Source: Enterobacter asburiae
GTDB taxonomy: Bacteria > Pseudomonadota > Gammaproteobacteria > Enterobacterales > Enterobacteriaceae
Length of the DNA: 64,000 bases
Assembly (NCBI RefSeq): GCF_007035645.1
Contig: NZ_AP019632.1
Coordinates: 434,001 to 498,000, forward strand
Reading direction: 5' to 3'
The position numbers and the translations under genes were made by a program. The notes below the pieces were generated by a model. That model made no database searches and was not told the DNA's origin. It saw only the letters and a program-made list of their open reading frames with translations. Positions within the stretch are counted from its first letter, which is position 1. Every line of letters starts with the position of its first letter. Below, piece by piece: positions 15,898 through 27,632 of this stretch.

Positions 15898-18753
15898 TTA
15901 CAGGGCTGCGATAACCGCCTGCTGCTCGATCAGCTTGGTCTTCGCATCGGCGAAGGCAACCAGACGCTCGCGCTCTTTCGCGATGACCGCTTCCGGCGCG
16001 CGGGCGACAAAGCCTTCGTTCGCCAGCTTGCTTTCGATTTTGCCAATTTCCACGTCGACTTTTGCCACTTCTTTCGCCAGACGAGCCAGCTCGGCGTCTT
16101 TGTCGATCAGGCCCGCCATCGGGATCAGCAGCTCGGCGCCGTCGATGATTTTGGTCACGGAAACCGGACCTTTGTCATCCGCAGGCAGCACGGTGATGCT
16201 TTCCAGACGCGCCATGGTTTTCAGGAAGGTGTTGTTCTCGGCGACGCGACGAACGGCAGCCTCGCTGCAGCCACGCAGCAGCAGCTCCAGCGGTTTGCCT
16301 GGGGCGATGTTCATTTCAGCACGGATGTTACGTACCGCAACGATCGCCTGTTTCAGCCACTCGGTATCCGCGGACGCCGCTTCATCAACCTTGGCCGCAT
16401 CGAATTCCGGGAACGGCTGCAGCATGATGGTATCGGCGTTGATGCCTGCAATCACCTTCACGCGCTGCCAGATGGTTTCGGTGATGAATGGAATGACCGG
16501 ATGCGCCAGGCGCAGCAGACCTTCCAGAACGGTAATCAGCGTGTTGCGCGTGCCGCGCAGCTCCGCCTCAGTGCCGCCGTTCATCACCGGCTTCGCCAGC
16601 TCCAGATACCAGTCGCAGAACTGGTTCCAGGTGAATTCATACAGAATGCCCGCCGCGATATCGAAGCGGTAGCTGTCCAGCGCCTCGCGGAACGCTTTCA
16701 CCGTCTGGTTGAATTCCGCCAGGATCCAGCGGTCTGCCAGAGACAGCGTCATCTCGCCGCCGTTGAAGCCGCAATCCTGATCTTCGGTATTCATCAGCAC
16801 GAAACGGCTGGCGTTCCACAGTTTGTTACAGAAGTTACGGTAACCTTCCAGACGCTTCATGTCCCAGTTGATGTCACGACCGGTTGAGGCCAGTGCCGCC
16901 AGGGTGAAGCGCAGGGCGTCGGTACCGTGAGACTCGATCCCGTTCGGGAACTGCTTCTCGGTGCGCTTGCGGATTTTCTCAGCCAGCTGCGGCTGCATCA
17001 TGTTGCCGGTACGTTTTTCCAGCAGATCTTCCAGAGAGATACCGTCAACCATATCCAGCGGGTCAATCACGTTCCCCTTGGACTTGGACATCTTCTGGCC
17101 TTCGTCGTCGCGGATCAGACCGGTCATGTAGACGGTATGGAACGGAACCTGCGGCTTGCCGTCTTCGTCTTTGATGAAGTGCATGGTCATCATGATCATG
17201 CGGGCAATCCAGAAGAAGATAATGTCGAAGCCGGAGACCATCACGCTGGTTGGGTGGAACTGACGCAGCGCGTCGGTGTTTTCTGGCCAGCCGAGGGTGG
17301 AGAAGGTCCACAGCGCGGAGGAGAACCAGGTGTCCAGCACGTCTTCGTCCTGACGCAGCGCAACGTCCGCGCTCAGGTTGTTTTCCTGACGCACTTCGTC
17401 TTCGCTACGGCCAACGTAAACGTTGCCTTCGTTGTCGTACCACGCCGGAATACGGTGACCCCACCACAGCTGACGAGAGATACACCAGTCCTGAATGTCG
17501 CGCATCCAGGAGAAGTACATGTTTTCGTACTGCTTCGGCACGAACTGAATGCTGCCGTTTTCAACCGCTTCGACAGCCGGTTTCGCCAGCACGTCGGCAC
17601 GCACGTACCACTGGTCGGTCAGCATTGGCTCGATAACCACGCCGCCACGGTCGCCGTACGGCACGGTCAGATCGTGAGGTTTGATCTCTTCCAGCAGGCC
17701 GAGCGCGTCAACGGCAGCCACGATGGCTTTACGCGCGGCAAAACGCTCCAGCTTCTGGAACTCAGCCGGGATGTCGCTGGAGTAAACGTCGGATTCGTTG
17801 CCTTTGGTGTCGTACACTTCTGCGCTTTCGCGGATATCACCGTCGAAGGTCAGAATGTTGATCATCGGCAGGGCGTGACGACGGCCGACTTCATAGTCGT
17901 TGAAGTCGTGCGCCGGGGTGATTTTTACGCAGCCGGTGCCTTTTTCCATGTCGGCGTGTTCGTCGCCCACAATCGGAATACGGCGGTTTACCAGCGGCAG
18001 CACCACGAATTTGCCGATCAGATCTTTATAACGCGGATCTTCCGGGTTAACGGCCACGCCGGTATCGCCCAGCAGGGTTTCCGGACGGGTCGTTGCGACC
18101 ACCAGGTAATCTTTGCCGTCGGCGGTTTTTGCGCCATCGGCCAGCGGATAGCGGATGTGCCACATGGAGCCTTTAGACTCGCGGTTTTCCACTTCCAGGT
18201 CAGAGATGGCGGTGCGCAGTTTTGGATCCCAGTTTACCAGGCGTTTGCCGCGGTAAATCAGGTCTTCTTTGTACAGGCGGACGAAGACTTCTTTAACGGC
18301 GTTGGACAGGCCTTCGTCCATGGTGAAGCGCTCGCGCTCCCAGTCCACGGAGTTGCCGAGACGGCGCATCTGACGGGTAATGGTGCCGCCGGATTCCGCC
18401 TTCCACTGCCAGATTTTGTCGATGAACGCGTCGCGACCGTAGTCGTGGCGGGTTTTTCCTTCTTCAGCGGCAATTTTACGCTCAACCACCATCTGGGTCG
18501 CGATACCCGCGTGGTCAGTCCCCGCCTGCCACAGGGTGTTTTTACCCTGCATGCGCTGATAGCGGATCATGGTGTCCATGATGGTCTGCTGGAAAGCATG
18601 ACCCATATGCAAACTGCCGGTGACGTTCGGCGGCGGGATCATGATGCAGAAGGACTCTTTGCTTTCGTCGCCGTTAGGCTTGAAATAGCCCTGCTGTTCC
18701 CAGTGCTCGTAAAGCGGCTGTTCGATATCGCGTGGGTTATATGTCTTTTCCAT
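15898..18753 (-). CDS. valS: Valyl-tRNA synthetase
   Basis: 951 residues, the E. coli length. Class-I signature [12 protein letters not shown] at about 41-52 (HIGH-type) and KMSKSKGN near 554-561. An editing (CP1) domain lies between them, and a C-terminal coiled coil (about 880-950, [23 protein letters not shown]) closes the protein. It charges tRNA-Val and hydrolyses Thr-tRNA-Val. The ATG overlaps the holC stop by one base, so the two are translationally coupled as in E. coli. It is an essential gene whose presence inside the relocated block excludes simple decay of that block. Confidence 0.99.
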   Translation of the reverse strand: MEKTYNPRDIEQPLYEHWEQQGYFKPNGDESKESFCIMIPPPNVTGSLHMGHAFQQTIMDTMIRYQRMQGKNTLWQAGTDHAGIATQMVVERKIAAEEGKTRHDYGRDAFIDKIWQWKAESGGTITRQMRRLGNSVDWERERFTMDEGLSNAVKEVFVRLYKEDLIYRGKRLVNWDPKLRTAISDLEVENRESKGSMWHIRYPLADGAKTADGKDYLVVATTRPETLLGDTGVAVNPEDPRYKDLIGKFVVLPLVNRRIPIVGDEHADMEKGTGCVKITPAHDFNDYEVGRRHALPMINILTFDGDIRESAEVYDTKGNESDVYSSDIPAEFQKLERFAARKAIVAAVDALGLLEEIKPHDLTVPYGDRGGVVIEPMLTDQWYVRADVLAKPAVEAVENGSIQFVPKQYENMYFSWMRDIQDWCISRQLWWGHRIPAWYDNEGNVYVGRSEDEVRQENNLSADVALRQDEDVLDTWFSSALWTFSTLGWPENTDALRQFHPTSVMVSGFDIIFFWIARMIMMTMHFIKDEDGKPQVPFHTVYMTGLIRDDEGQKMSKSKGNVIDPLDMVDGISLEDLLEKRTGNMMQPQLAEKIRKRTEKQFPNGIESHGTDALRFTLAALASTGRDINWDMKRLEGYRNFCNKLWNASRFVLMNTEDQDCGFNGGEMTLSLADRWILAEFNQTVKAFREALDSYRFDIAAGILYEFTWNQFCDWYLELAKPVMNGGTEAELRGTRNTLITVLEGLLRLAHPVIPFITETIWQRVKVIAGINADTIMLQPFPEFDAAKVDEAASADTEWLKQAIVAVRNIRAEMNIAPGKPLELLLRGCSEAAVRRVAENNTFLKTMARLESITVLPADDKGPVSVTKIIDGAELLIPMAGLIDKDAELARLAKEVAKVDVEIGKIESKLANEGFVARAPEAVIAKERERLVAFADAKTKLIEQQAVIAAL

Positions 18754-19196
18754 TATTTCCAGGTTGCCGTATTCAGGTTAAAACCAGCCAGGCGGTACGC
18801 TTTATAGCGTTCGCGCGCCAGTTGTTTCAAAGATTCTTCGTAAGGGACAAAGTCTACCACTTCTGTGAAAGCGGTGGCAAAATCTGCAAAATCTATCCGC
18901 AGGCTAATCAGAATATCGCGCGCGCTGCTGTTGCGCTTTTGCGGCCAGGCAATTTCAACCGGTGCACCGCCGCGCGGGCCTTCGCCCGACAGATTATGCG
19001 GCACAAAACTCTCCGGGGGGCGCGCCCACAGCGCTTCATCCAGGCGAATCGCCTGCTGTTCATCTTCACAGGCAATCAGAACGCGTTTACCTGCGCGCCA
19101 ACGTTCTGCGGCAATTTCACACACCAGCTGTTCTACGGCGCTGAGGCCATCCTGATGGGTGTCGTTGTCCAGAAGGTAGAACGTTGCATTCTTCAT
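18753..19196 (-). CDS. holC: DNA polymerase III chi subunit
   Basis: 147 residues beginning [12 protein letters not shown], with the conserved [15 protein letters not shown] and GAPVEIAWP segments. Chi connects the clamp loader (through psi) to single-strand-binding protein. Stop and valS start overlap by one base. The region upstream towards pepA contains a REP element. Confidence 0.96.
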   Translation of the reverse strand: MKNATFYLLDNDTHQDGLSAVEQLVCEIAAERWRAGKRVLIACEDEQQAIRLDEALWARPPESFVPHNLSGEGPRGGAPVEIAWPQKRNSSARDILISLRIDFADFATAFTEVVDFVPYEESLKQLARERYKAYRLAGFNLNTATWK

Positions 19197-19230
19197 ATAT
19201 GGGGCTTCTTGTGCTCACTTTAAATGCTTA

Positions 19231-19266
19231 AGCCGGGTGGCGGCTTCGCCTTACCCGGCCTACGGT
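19231..19266. repeat. REP (palindromic unit) between pepA and holC
   Basis: AGCCGGGTGGCGGCTTCGCC, then TTACCCGGCCTAC: the two GC-rich arms and the TAC end are those of the enterobacterial repetitive extragenic palindrome. It lies between the pepA stop and the holC start in the pepA-holC-valS transcript, so it may mark an RNA end or a processing point. Confidence 0.85.
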
Positions 19267-19282
19267 TTACTGCCGTTTTGAC

Positions 19283-20797
<1,515 letters not shown>

Positions 20798-21060
20798 CTA
20801 CGCTCCTGAATCTTAAAGACAACGGCGGCAGCTACGGATAGAATTGAAACCTTTCGTAACTCATGTCCGCTGTTGTGGTGACTTCGTGTTAATCTTACGT
20901 TACTACGGTTTCGACACGTCAGAAAAAGTCCTGAAGCGTGAATCCGCCGGATGTTTTAATCTTAGCGATGATTTCGACGACTCAAGAGAATAAATGACGT
21001 TTAAGCCATGAAACAAGCGATTTTCCAGCAAAGAGACGGGTTTTTACGGGCGTATTTAAA

Positions 21061-22161
21061 GTGATAATCATAAGATATCTGGTGCGGGAGACGCTCAAAA
21101 GCCAACTGGCGATTCTCTTCATCCTGCTGCTGATTTTTTTCTGTCAGAAGCTGGTTAAGATCCTCGGTGCGGCCGTTGACGGCGAAATTCCAACAAATCT
21201 GGTGCTTTCCCTGCTTGGCTTAGGGATCCCGGAAATGGCGCAGCTCATCCTGCCGCTAAGTCTTTTCCTTGGCCTGCTCATGACGCTTGGGAAACTCTAC
21301 ACCGAGAGTGAAATCACGGTGATGCATGCCTGTGGCCTGAGCAAAGCAGTACTGGTGAAAGCGGCCATGATACTGGCGCTGTTCACGGGTATTGTCGCGG
21401 CGGTGAATGTGATGTGGGCGGGTCCCATGTCTTCCCGTCATCAGGACGAAGTGCTGGCCGAAGCGAAAGCCAACCCCGGCATGGCAGCCTTAGCCCAGGG
21501 GCAATTCCAGCAGGCGACCGACGGCAACTCCGTGCTGTTCATTGAGAGCGTTGACGGCAGTAAATTCAACGACGTATTCCTGGCGCAGTTACGTCCCAAA
21601 GGTAACGCGCGTCCTTCCGTGGTGGTTGCAGACTCCGGTCAGCTTGCTCAGCGCAAAGATGGTTCTCAGATCGTGACGCTGAACAAAGGCACCCGTTTCG
21701 AAGGCACAGCCATGCTGCGCGACTTCCGTATTACGGATTTTCAGAACTATCAGGCCATTATCGGCCATCAGGCGGTGGCGCTCGATCCAACGGATACCGA
21801 GCAAATGGACATGCGTACCCTGTGGAATACCGATACCGACAGAGCGCGTGCTGAGTTCCACTGGCGTATTACGCTTGTCTTCACCGTGTTTATGATGGCG
21901 CTGATTGTCGTTCCGCTGAGCGTGGTGAACCCGCGCCAGGGCCGCGTGCTCTCTATGCTGCCGGCGATGCTGCTTTACCTGATCTATTTCCTGCTGCAAA
22001 CCTCGATTCGTTCTAACGGCGCGAAGGGGAAGCTGGACCCTATGGTCTGGACATGGTTCGTCAACAGCCTGTACATCTTACTGGCGCTGGGATTAAACCT
22101 GTGGGATACGGTGCCTGTGCGCCGCATACGTGCCCGATTCTCGCGTAAAGGAGCCATCTAA
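21061..22161 (+). CDS. lptF: LPS export permease LptF
   Basis: 366 residues starting at GTG (MIIIRYLVRETLKSQ, as in E. coli). Three membrane helices precede (about 15-35, 60-80, 100-120) and three follow (about 270-360) a large periplasmic beta-jellyroll domain. It is one half of the LptB2FG ABC transporter that extracts lipopolysaccharide from the inner membrane. No clear Shine-Dalgarno precedes the GTG, suggesting modest initiation. The stop overlaps the lptG start by one base. Confidence 0.97.
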   Translation: MIIIRYLVRETLKSQLAILFILLLIFFCQKLVKILGAAVDGEIPTNLVLSLLGLGIPEMAQLILPLSLFLGLLMTLGKLYTESEITVMHACGLSKAVLVKAAMILALFTGIVAAVNVMWAGPMSSRHQDEVLAEAKANPGMAALAQGQFQQATDGNSVLFIESVDGSKFNDVFLAQLRPKGNARPSVVVADSGQLAQRKDGSQIVTLNKGTRFEGTAMLRDFRITDFQNYQAIIGHQAVALDPTDTEQMDMRTLWNTDTDRARAEFHWRITLVFTVFMMALIVVPLSVVNPRQGRVLSMLPAMLLYLIYFLLQTSIRSNGAKGKLDPMVWTWFVNSLYILLALGLNLWDTVPVRRIRARFSRKGAI

Positions 22162-23243
22162 TGCAGGCGTTTGGCGTTCTTGATCGCTATATCGGTAAAA
22201 CCATTTTTACCACCATCATGATGACGTTGTTCATGCTGGTGTCACTCTCCGGCATTATCAAATTTGTCGATCAGCTGAAAAAAGCCGGCCAGGGGAGCTA
22301 TGACGCGATGGGCGCGGGGATGTATACCCTGCTCAGCGTGCCGAAAGATGTGCAGATTTTCTTCCCGATGGCGGCCCTGCTGGGCGCGCTGCTGGGGCTG
22401 GGGATGCTGGCGCAGCGCAGTGAGCTGGTCGTTATGCAGGCCTCGGGTTTTACCCGCATGCAGGTTGCGCTGTCGGTAATGAAAACCGCGATCCCACTGG
22501 TGCTGTTGACCATGGCGATTGGCGAGTGGGTCGCGCCGCAGGGCGAACAGATGGCGCGTAACTACCGTGCGCAGGCCATGTACGGCGGCTCGCTGCTCTC
22601 GACTCAACAAGGTTTATGGGCGAAAGACGGTAAAAACTTCGTCTACATCGAACGGGTAAAGGGGAATGATGAACTGGGTGGGGTGAGCATCTATGCTTTC
22701 GATGACCAGCGCCGTCTGGAGTCAGTCCGCCACGCCTCTTCGGCGAAATTTGACGCCGAACATAAACAGTGGCGTTTGTCCCAGGTTGATGAATCTAACC
22801 TGACCGATCCGAAACAGATTACGGGTTCTCAGACGGTAACCGGTACGTGGAAGACCAACCTGACGCCCGATAAGCTCGGTGTTGTGGCGCTGGATCCTGA
22901 CGCGCTCTCCATCAGCGGTTTGCACAACTATGTGAAATACCTGAAGTCGAGCGGGCAGGACGCAGGACGTTATCAGCTCAACATGTGGAGCAAGATCTTC
23001 CAGCCGATGTCCGTGGCGGTGATGATGCTGATGGCGCTGTCGTTTATCTTCGGCCCGTTACGCAGCGTGCCGATGGGCGTGCGCGTCGTGACCGGTATCA
23101 GTTTCGGCTTTGTGTTCTACGTGCTCGATCAGATCTTCGGTCCGCTGACGCTGGTTTATGGCATTCCGCCGATAATTGGTGCGCTGCTGCCAAGCGCCAG
23201 TTTCCTCCTGATCAGCCTCTGGCTGCTGTTGAAACGCTCCTGA
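22161..23243 (+). CDS. lptG: LPS export permease LptG
   Basis: 360 residues with the same architecture as LptF: membrane helices near 13-35, 60-85 and 98-118, a periplasmic domain (about 130-265), then three helices near 276-356. It pairs with LptF; the ATPase LptB and the bridge proteins LptA and LptC are encoded at 30.9-32.7 kb in this same window. In E. coli lptG faces yjgR; here it runs on towards arcB in the same direction. Confidence 0.97.
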   Translation: MQAFGVLDRYIGKTIFTTIMMTLFMLVSLSGIIKFVDQLKKAGQGSYDAMGAGMYTLLSVPKDVQIFFPMAALLGALLGLGMLAQRSELVVMQASGFTRMQVALSVMKTAIPLVLLTMAIGEWVAPQGEQMARNYRAQAMYGGSLLSTQQGLWAKDGKNFVYIERVKGNDELGGVSIYAFDDQRRLESVRHASSAKFDAEHKQWRLSQVDESNLTDPKQITGSQTVTGTWKTNLTPDKLGVVALDPDALSISGLHNYVKYLKSSGQDAGRYQLNMWSKIFQPMSVAVMMLMALSFIFGPLRSVPMGVRVVTGISFGFVFYVLDQIFGPLTLVYGIPPIIGALLPSASFLLISLWLLLKRS

Positions 23244-23252
23244 TTGACCTCT

Positions 23253-23280
23253 CCTCGCTTCCGGTTAACCGGGAGCGAGG
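23253..23280 (+). terminator. Hairpin after lptG
   Basis: A 12-base stem (CCTCGCTTCCGG / CCGGGAGCGAGG, one G-U pair) with a TTAA loop, nine bases after the lptG stop. There is no run of T after it, only CTAATCTCC, so termination may be incomplete and lptFG transcripts may enter arcB. Confidence 0.5.
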
Positions 23281-23378
23281 CTAATCTCCTGTTTCACCCC
23301 GCACTTTTTCTCACAACCTTCAACGCCTCGCCCTGAATTTGAGTATTATTGAGCGATAAAGTCGTGAAGGGATCCTCT

Positions 23379-25712
23379 ATGAAGCAAATTCGAATGCTTG
23401 CCCAGTATTACGTCGACCTGATGATGAAGCTTGGGCTGGTGCGTTTCTCCATGCTGCTTGCGCTGGCGCTGGTCGTTCTGGCCATTGTCGTACAAATGGC
23501 CGTCACCATGGTTCTGCATGGTCAGGTCGAGAGTATCGACGTCATCCGCTCCATCTTCTTTGGCTTGCTCATTACGCCCTGGGCGGTCTATTTCCTTTCC
23601 GTGGTGGTTGAACAGCTGGAAGAGTCCCGTCAGCGTCTGTCAAAACTGGTCGATAAACTGGAAGAGATGCGCGAGCGCGACCTGAAGCTCAACGTCCAGC
23701 TTAAAGACAACATTGCGCAGCTGAATCAGGAGATCTCCGATCGTGAGAAGGCGGAAGCCGAGCGTCAGGCCACGCTGGAGCAGCTGAAAATCGAAATGAA
23801 AGAGCGCGAGGTCACGCAGATCCAGCTTGAACAGCAATCCTCTTTCCTGCGGTCGTTCCTCGATGCTTCGCCGGATCTGGTGTTTTACCGTAATGAAGAT
23901 AAAGAGTTTTCCGGCTGTAACCGGGCGATGGAGCTGCTCACCGGGAAAAGCGAGAAGCAGCTGATTAACCTGAAGCCGCAGGACGTTTACTCTGAAGAGG
24001 CGGCGGCTAAGGTCATGGAGACGGACGAAAAAGTATTCCGCCATAACGTCTCGCTGACCTATGAACAGTGGCTGGATTACCCGGACGGACGCAAAGCCTG
24101 CTTTGAGATCCGTAAGGTGCCCTACTATGACCGCGTGGGGAAACGCCACGGCCTGATGGGCTTTGGCCGCGATATCACCGAACGTAAGCGCTACCAGGAT
24201 GCCCTGGAGCGCGCCAGCCGCGACAAGACTACCTTTATCTCCACCATCAGCCACGAGCTGCGTACGCCGCTTAATGGGATTGTCGGGCTGAGCCGTATTC
24301 TGCTGGATACCGACCTGACCGCAGAGCAGGAAAAATACCTCAAGACTATCCATGTATCCGCGGTCACGCTGGGTAATATCTTCAACGATATTATTGATAT
24401 GGATAAGATGGAGCGCCGTAAAGTTCAGCTTGATAATCAGCCGGTTGATTTCACCAGCTTCCTTGCCGACCTCGAAAACCTGTCCGGCCTGCAGGCGCAG
24501 CAGAAGGGACTGAGCTTTGTCATGGAGCCAACCCTGCCGCTGCCGCATAAAGTGGTGACCGACGGCACGCGTCTGCGCCAGATCCTGTGGAACCTTATCA
24601 GCAACGCGGTGAAATTTACCCAGAAGGGGCAGGTGGCGGTGCGCATCCGCTATGACGAAGGCGATATGCTGCACTTCGAGGTGGAAGACTCCGGGATGGG
24701 TATTCCGCAGGAGGAGCAGGACAAAATTTTCGCGATGTACTACCAGGTGAAGGACAGCAACGGCGGGAAACCGGCGACAGGAACGGGCATTGGCCTGGCG
24801 GTCTCTAAGCGGCTGGCGAAGAGTATGGGTGGCGATATCACCGTTGTCAGCCAGCCGGGCAAAGGGTCAACCTTCACGCTGACGGTCCATGCGCCGGCGG
24901 TGGCGGAGGAAGTTGAGGATACCTTTGAAAACGACGACATGCCGCTGCCCGCGCTGCACGTCCTGCTGGTAGAAGACATTGAGCTGAACGTGATTGTGGC
25001 GCGCTCGGTGCTGGAAAAACTGGGCAACAGCGTGGATGTCGCGATGACCGGTAAGGCCGCGCTGGATATGTTTAAACCGGGCGAATACGATCTTGTTCTG
25101 CTCGATATCCAGCTGCCGGATATGACCGGGCTGGATATCTCTCGTGAGCTGACGCGTCAGTACGCGGCCGACGAGCTGCCGCCGCTGGTGGCGCTGACGG
25201 CGAACGTGCTGAAAGACAAAAAAGAGTATCTCGATGCCGGTATGGACGATGTACTCAGCAAGCCGCTGGCGGTGCCTGCTCTGACCGCCATGATTAAGAA
25301 GTTCTGGGATACCCGTGATGAAGAGGAGAGCACCATGACGTCTGTTGATAGCGCAAAAGCCCAAACGATACTCGATACCGCGATGCTGGAGCAGTACATC
25401 GATCTGGTGGGTCCGAAACTGATTACCGATGGTCTGGCGGTGTTCGAAAAAATGATGCCGGGCTATCTGAGCGTGCTGGAATCAAACCTGACGGCTCGTG
25501 ACCAAAAAGGCATCGTCGAAGAAGGACACAAAATCAAAGGTGCCGCCGGCTCGGTTGGCTTACGCCATCTGCAGCAGCTGGGTCAACAGATTCAGTCGCC
25601 TGATTTACCTGCATGGGAAGATAACGTGGGTGATTGGGTTGAAGAGATGAAACAAGAGTGGCAAAACGATGTAGCGGTGCTTAAAGCCTGGGTAGACGCC
25701 AGAAAAAAATGA
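23379..25712 (+). CDS. arcB: Aerobic respiration control hybrid sensor kinase ArcB
   Basis: 777 residues (E. coli 778). Two membrane helices (about 23-45 and 56-77), a long coiled coil (about 79-150) and a PAS domain (about 153-270). Then the transmitter with His near 292 (ISTISHELRTPLNG), the ATPase boxes and a receiver with Asp near 576 (LVLLDIQLPD). Last, an HPt domain with His near 716 (EEGHKIKGAAGS). ArcB senses quinone redox state and phosphorylates ArcA (and RpoS regulator RssB) under low oxygen. Start at ATG 23379 with AAGGG upstream; an in-frame TTG at 23349 would add ten residues. The preceding gene is lptG instead of yhcC. Confidence 0.98.
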   Translation: MKQIRMLAQYYVDLMMKLGLVRFSMLLALALVVLAIVVQMAVTMVLHGQVESIDVIRSIFFGLLITPWAVYFLSVVVEQLEESRQRLSKLVDKLEEMRERDLKLNVQLKDNIAQLNQEISDREKAEAERQATLEQLKIEMKEREVTQIQLEQQSSFLRSFLDASPDLVFYRNEDKEFSGCNRAMELLTGKSEKQLINLKPQDVYSEEAAAKVMETDEKVFRHNVSLTYEQWLDYPDGRKACFEIRKVPYYDRVGKRHGLMGFGRDITERKRYQDALERASRDKTTFISTISHELRTPLNGIVGLSRILLDTDLTAEQEKYLKTIHVSAVTLGNIFNDIIDMDKMERRKVQLDNQPVDFTSFLADLENLSGLQAQQKGLSFVMEPTLPLPHKVVTDGTRLRQILWNLISNAVKFTQKGQVAVRIRYDEGDMLHFEVEDSGMGIPQEEQDKIFAMYYQVKDSNGGKPATGTGIGLAVSKRLAKSMGGDITVVSQPGKGSTFTLTVHAPAVAEEVEDTFENDDMPLPALHVLLVEDIELNVIVARSVLEKLGNSVDVAMTGKAALDMFKPGEYDLVLLDIQLPDMTGLDISRELTRQYAADELPPLVALTANVLKDKKEYLDAGMDDVLSKPLAVPALTAMIKKFWDTRDEEESTMTSVDSAKAQTILDTAMLEQYIDLVGPKLITDGLAVFEKMMPGYLSVLESNLTARDQKGIVEEGHKIKGAAGSVGLRHLQQLGQQIQSPDLPAWEDNVGDWVEEMKQEWQNDVAVLKAWVDARKK

Positions 25713-25825
25713 CCCCGGCTTAACCGGGGTGCGCGAATACTGCGCCAACACCAGGGAAATCGTGGCTGCGCCTGTTTTTTAAAGTTATTTTCGAAAGGGC
25801 GCTGCCTGAAAAATTTAGGCCGCAC
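25703..25825 (-). ncRNA. arcZ: Hfq-dependent small RNA ArcZ
   Basis: On the minus strand the sequence runs from GTGCGGCC at 25825 to a terminator (ACCCCGGTTAAGCCGGGGTC followed by a run of T) at about 25703, 123 nt against 121 nt for E. coli ArcZ. The processed 3' half is nearly identical to what I remember: GCGCAGCCACGATTTCCCTG, then GTGTTGGCGCAGTATTCGCG. The seed around CCACGATTTCCCTGGTG pairs with rpoS and other mRNAs in E. coli. The 5' half has diverged. The last U residues overlap the arcB stop codon, so it is encoded tail to tail with arcB. In E. coli it is repressed by ArcA and itself represses arcB. Confidence 0.93.
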
Positions 25826-25944
25826 GCAGATAAGATAGCAAATCTTAAATGGTTTGTTACATGAATCAGTGAAATGTGTGAAGCATAGCGTTTTAATCAA
25901 AATTATTAATGTGCTTCAGCAAGTTGCAGAAAAGGATTGTCATG

Positions 25945-26598
25945 ATGAAAAAGATTGGTGTCGTGCTGAGCGGATGCGGTGTTTACGATGGTTCTGAAAT
26001 ACATGAAGCCGTAATCACGCTGCTGGCCCTGGCTAAGCAGGGAGCAGAGGTTATTTGTTTTGCGCCGGACAAAAATCAGGCGGATGTGATTAATCATCTG
26101 ACCGGCGAGCCGATGGCGGAAACCCGTAATGTACTGATTGAAGCCGCGCGTATTGCGCGAGGTGATATCCATCCTCTTATTCAGGCAGACCCTACAGAGC
26201 TTGATGCGCTCATTTTGCCCGGTGGGTTTGGCGCGGCCAAAAATCTCAGTACCTTTGCTGCGCAGGGCGCGGAGTGTCAGGTTGATCCTCATCTTAAAGC
26301 GCTGTCGCAGGCCATGCACGCGGCAGGAAAACCGCAGGGCTTTATCTGCATCGCGCCGGCAATGCTGCCCAGGATTTTTGATTTCCCGCTGCGCCTGACT
26401 ATCGGGACGGATATTGATACCGCAGAGATCGTCGAGGAAATGGGGGGCGAACACGTTCCGTGCCCGGTTGATGACATTGTGGTTGATGAAGATAACAAAA
26501 TTGTCACCACGCCAGCGTATATGCTGGCGAACAATATCGCTGAGGCGGCCTCAGGTATTGAAAAGCTGGTGGCCCGCGTGCTGGTGCTGACTGAATGA
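25945..26598 (+). CDS. elbB: Glyoxalase ElbB (DJ-1/PfpI-like)
   Basis: 217 residues, the E. coli length. It begins [21 protein letters not shown], with GGFGAAKNL near 86-94 and a class-I amidotransferase-like fold with a Cys in GFICIAPAM. The E. coli enzyme has weak glyoxalase activity; its physiological role is unsettled. An ATG directly upstream (25942) would add one Met. The 3' end overlaps mtgA by four bases, so the two are co-translated. Confidence 0.95.
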   Translation: MKKIGVVLSGCGVYDGSEIHEAVITLLALAKQGAEVICFAPDKNQADVINHLTGEPMAETRNVLIEAARIARGDIHPLIQADPTELDALILPGGFGAAKNLSTFAAQGAECQVDPHLKALSQAMHAAGKPQGFICIAPAMLPRIFDFPLRLTIGTDIDTAEIVEEMGGEHVPCPVDDIVVDEDNKIVTTPAYMLANNIAEAASGIEKLVARVLVLTE

Positions 26599-27320
26599 GG
26601 CGTAAATTTGCCGCAGGCGCAGGGGTGAAACGTTTTCTCTTGCGCATCGTACTTGTGCTGGCGGTATTCTGGGGAGGCGGGCTGGCTTTATTCAGCATTA
26701 TGCCGGTACCGTTCTCTGCCGTTATGGTTGAGCGTCAGCTTAGCGCGTGGTTCAGCGGCGATTTCAGCTATGTTGCCCACTCTGACTGGGTGAGCATGGA
26801 CGAGATCTCCCCGTTCATGGGGCTGGCGGTCATCGCGGCGGAGGACCAGAAATTCCCGGAGCACTGGGGGTTCGACGTGGCGGCCATTGAGAAGGCGCTA
26901 GCCCATAACGAACGCCATGAAAATCGCGTGCGCGGGGCATCAACCTTGTCGCAGCAGACGGCCAAAAACCTGTTTCTGTGGGATGGTCGAAGCTGGCTGC
27001 GAAAAGGGCTGGAAGCGGGGTTGACCCTTGGGATGGAAACGGTCTGGAGCAAAAAACGCATTCTGACCGTCTATCTCAACGTCGCTGAGTTTGGCGACGG
27101 TATATTTGGCGTGGAAGCTGCCGCACAGCGGTATTTCAATAAGCCAGCCAGCCGTCTGAGCATGTCAGAAGCGGCGCTATTGGCCGCTGTGTTACCGAAC
27201 CCTATCCGCTTTAAGGCCATTGCCCCATCAGGGTACGTGCGAAGCCGTCAGGCGTGGATTATGCGCCAGATGAATCAGCTGGGTGGAGAGGAGTTTATGC
27301 AGCGTAATAATCTTATGTAG
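26595..27320 (+). CDS. mtgA: Monofunctional peptidoglycan transglycosylase
   Basis: 241 residues. One N-terminal membrane anchor (about 15-37) followed by a GT51 domain with the catalytic Glu83 in [10 protein letters not shown] and the conserved [17 protein letters not shown] and [15 protein letters not shown] motifs. It polymerises lipid II glycan strands without transpeptidation, in E. coli at the division site. It overlaps elbB by four bases (ATGA). Confidence 0.97.
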   Translation: MRRKFAAGAGVKRFLLRIVLVLAVFWGGGLALFSIMPVPFSAVMVERQLSAWFSGDFSYVAHSDWVSMDEISPFMGLAVIAAEDQKFPEHWGFDVAAIEKALAHNERHENRVRGASTLSQQTAKNLFLWDGRSWLRKGLEAGLTLGMETVWSKKRILTVYLNVAEFGDGIFGVEAAAQRYFNKPASRLSMSEAALLAAVLPNPIRFKAIAPSGYVRSRQAWIMRQMNQLGGEEFMQRNNLM

Positions 27321-27321
27321 A

Positions 27322-27345
27322 GCGGGTAAGCGCAGCGCTACCCGC
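27322..27345. repeat. REP-like hairpin between mtgA and npr
   Basis: GCGGGTA and TACCCGC arms enclosing AGCGCAGCGC, located between the convergent mtgA and npr stops. It resembles half of a REP element and could act as a transcript end for both genes. Confidence 0.55.
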
Positions 27346-27359
27346 CTGAATAGCAGACC

Positions 27360-27632
27360 TTAATCTTCGTCGAACCCTGCGTTAAACAGGGCAATCACCG
27401 CCGCCAGCGCTTCCTCTTCCTGAGGGCCGGTGGCTTCAACCTCAATCTGGCGCCCTTTGGCGGAATCCAGCATCAGCAGCGCGATCACGCTGTTCGCTTC
27501 CGCTTCGGTGCCTTCGTCATTCCGCAGCAGAACCTCTGCATCGAAACCCTGCATCAGCTCAAACAGTTTCATCGCCGGGCGTGCATGCATACCCAGCTTG
27601 TTGGTGATCTCAACGGTTTGTTTTACGGTCAT
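27360..27632 (-). CDS. ptsO: Phosphocarrier protein NPr (PTS-Ntr)
   Basis: 90 residues of the HPr family; the phosphorylated histidine is His16 in [11 protein letters not shown] and the regulatory Ser region follows. It passes phosphate from EI-Ntr (PtsP) to EIIA-Ntr (PtsN). The start overlaps the rapZ stop by four bases. Last gene of the rpoN-hpf-ptsN-rapZ-npr cluster. Also called npr. Confidence 0.97.
   Translation of the reverse strand: MTVKQTVEITNKLGMHARPAMKLFELMQGFDAEVLLRNDEGTEAEANSVIALLMLDSAKGRQIEVEATGPQEEEALAAVIALFNAGFDED

Noticed and set aside
16927..18807. A 626-codon open frame on the plus strand, antisense to valS
   Set aside because: It mirrors valS codon structure, is rich in His, Val, Arg and Gln as typical for antisense frames of GC-rich genes, has no recognisable domain, and valS is unquestionably real.
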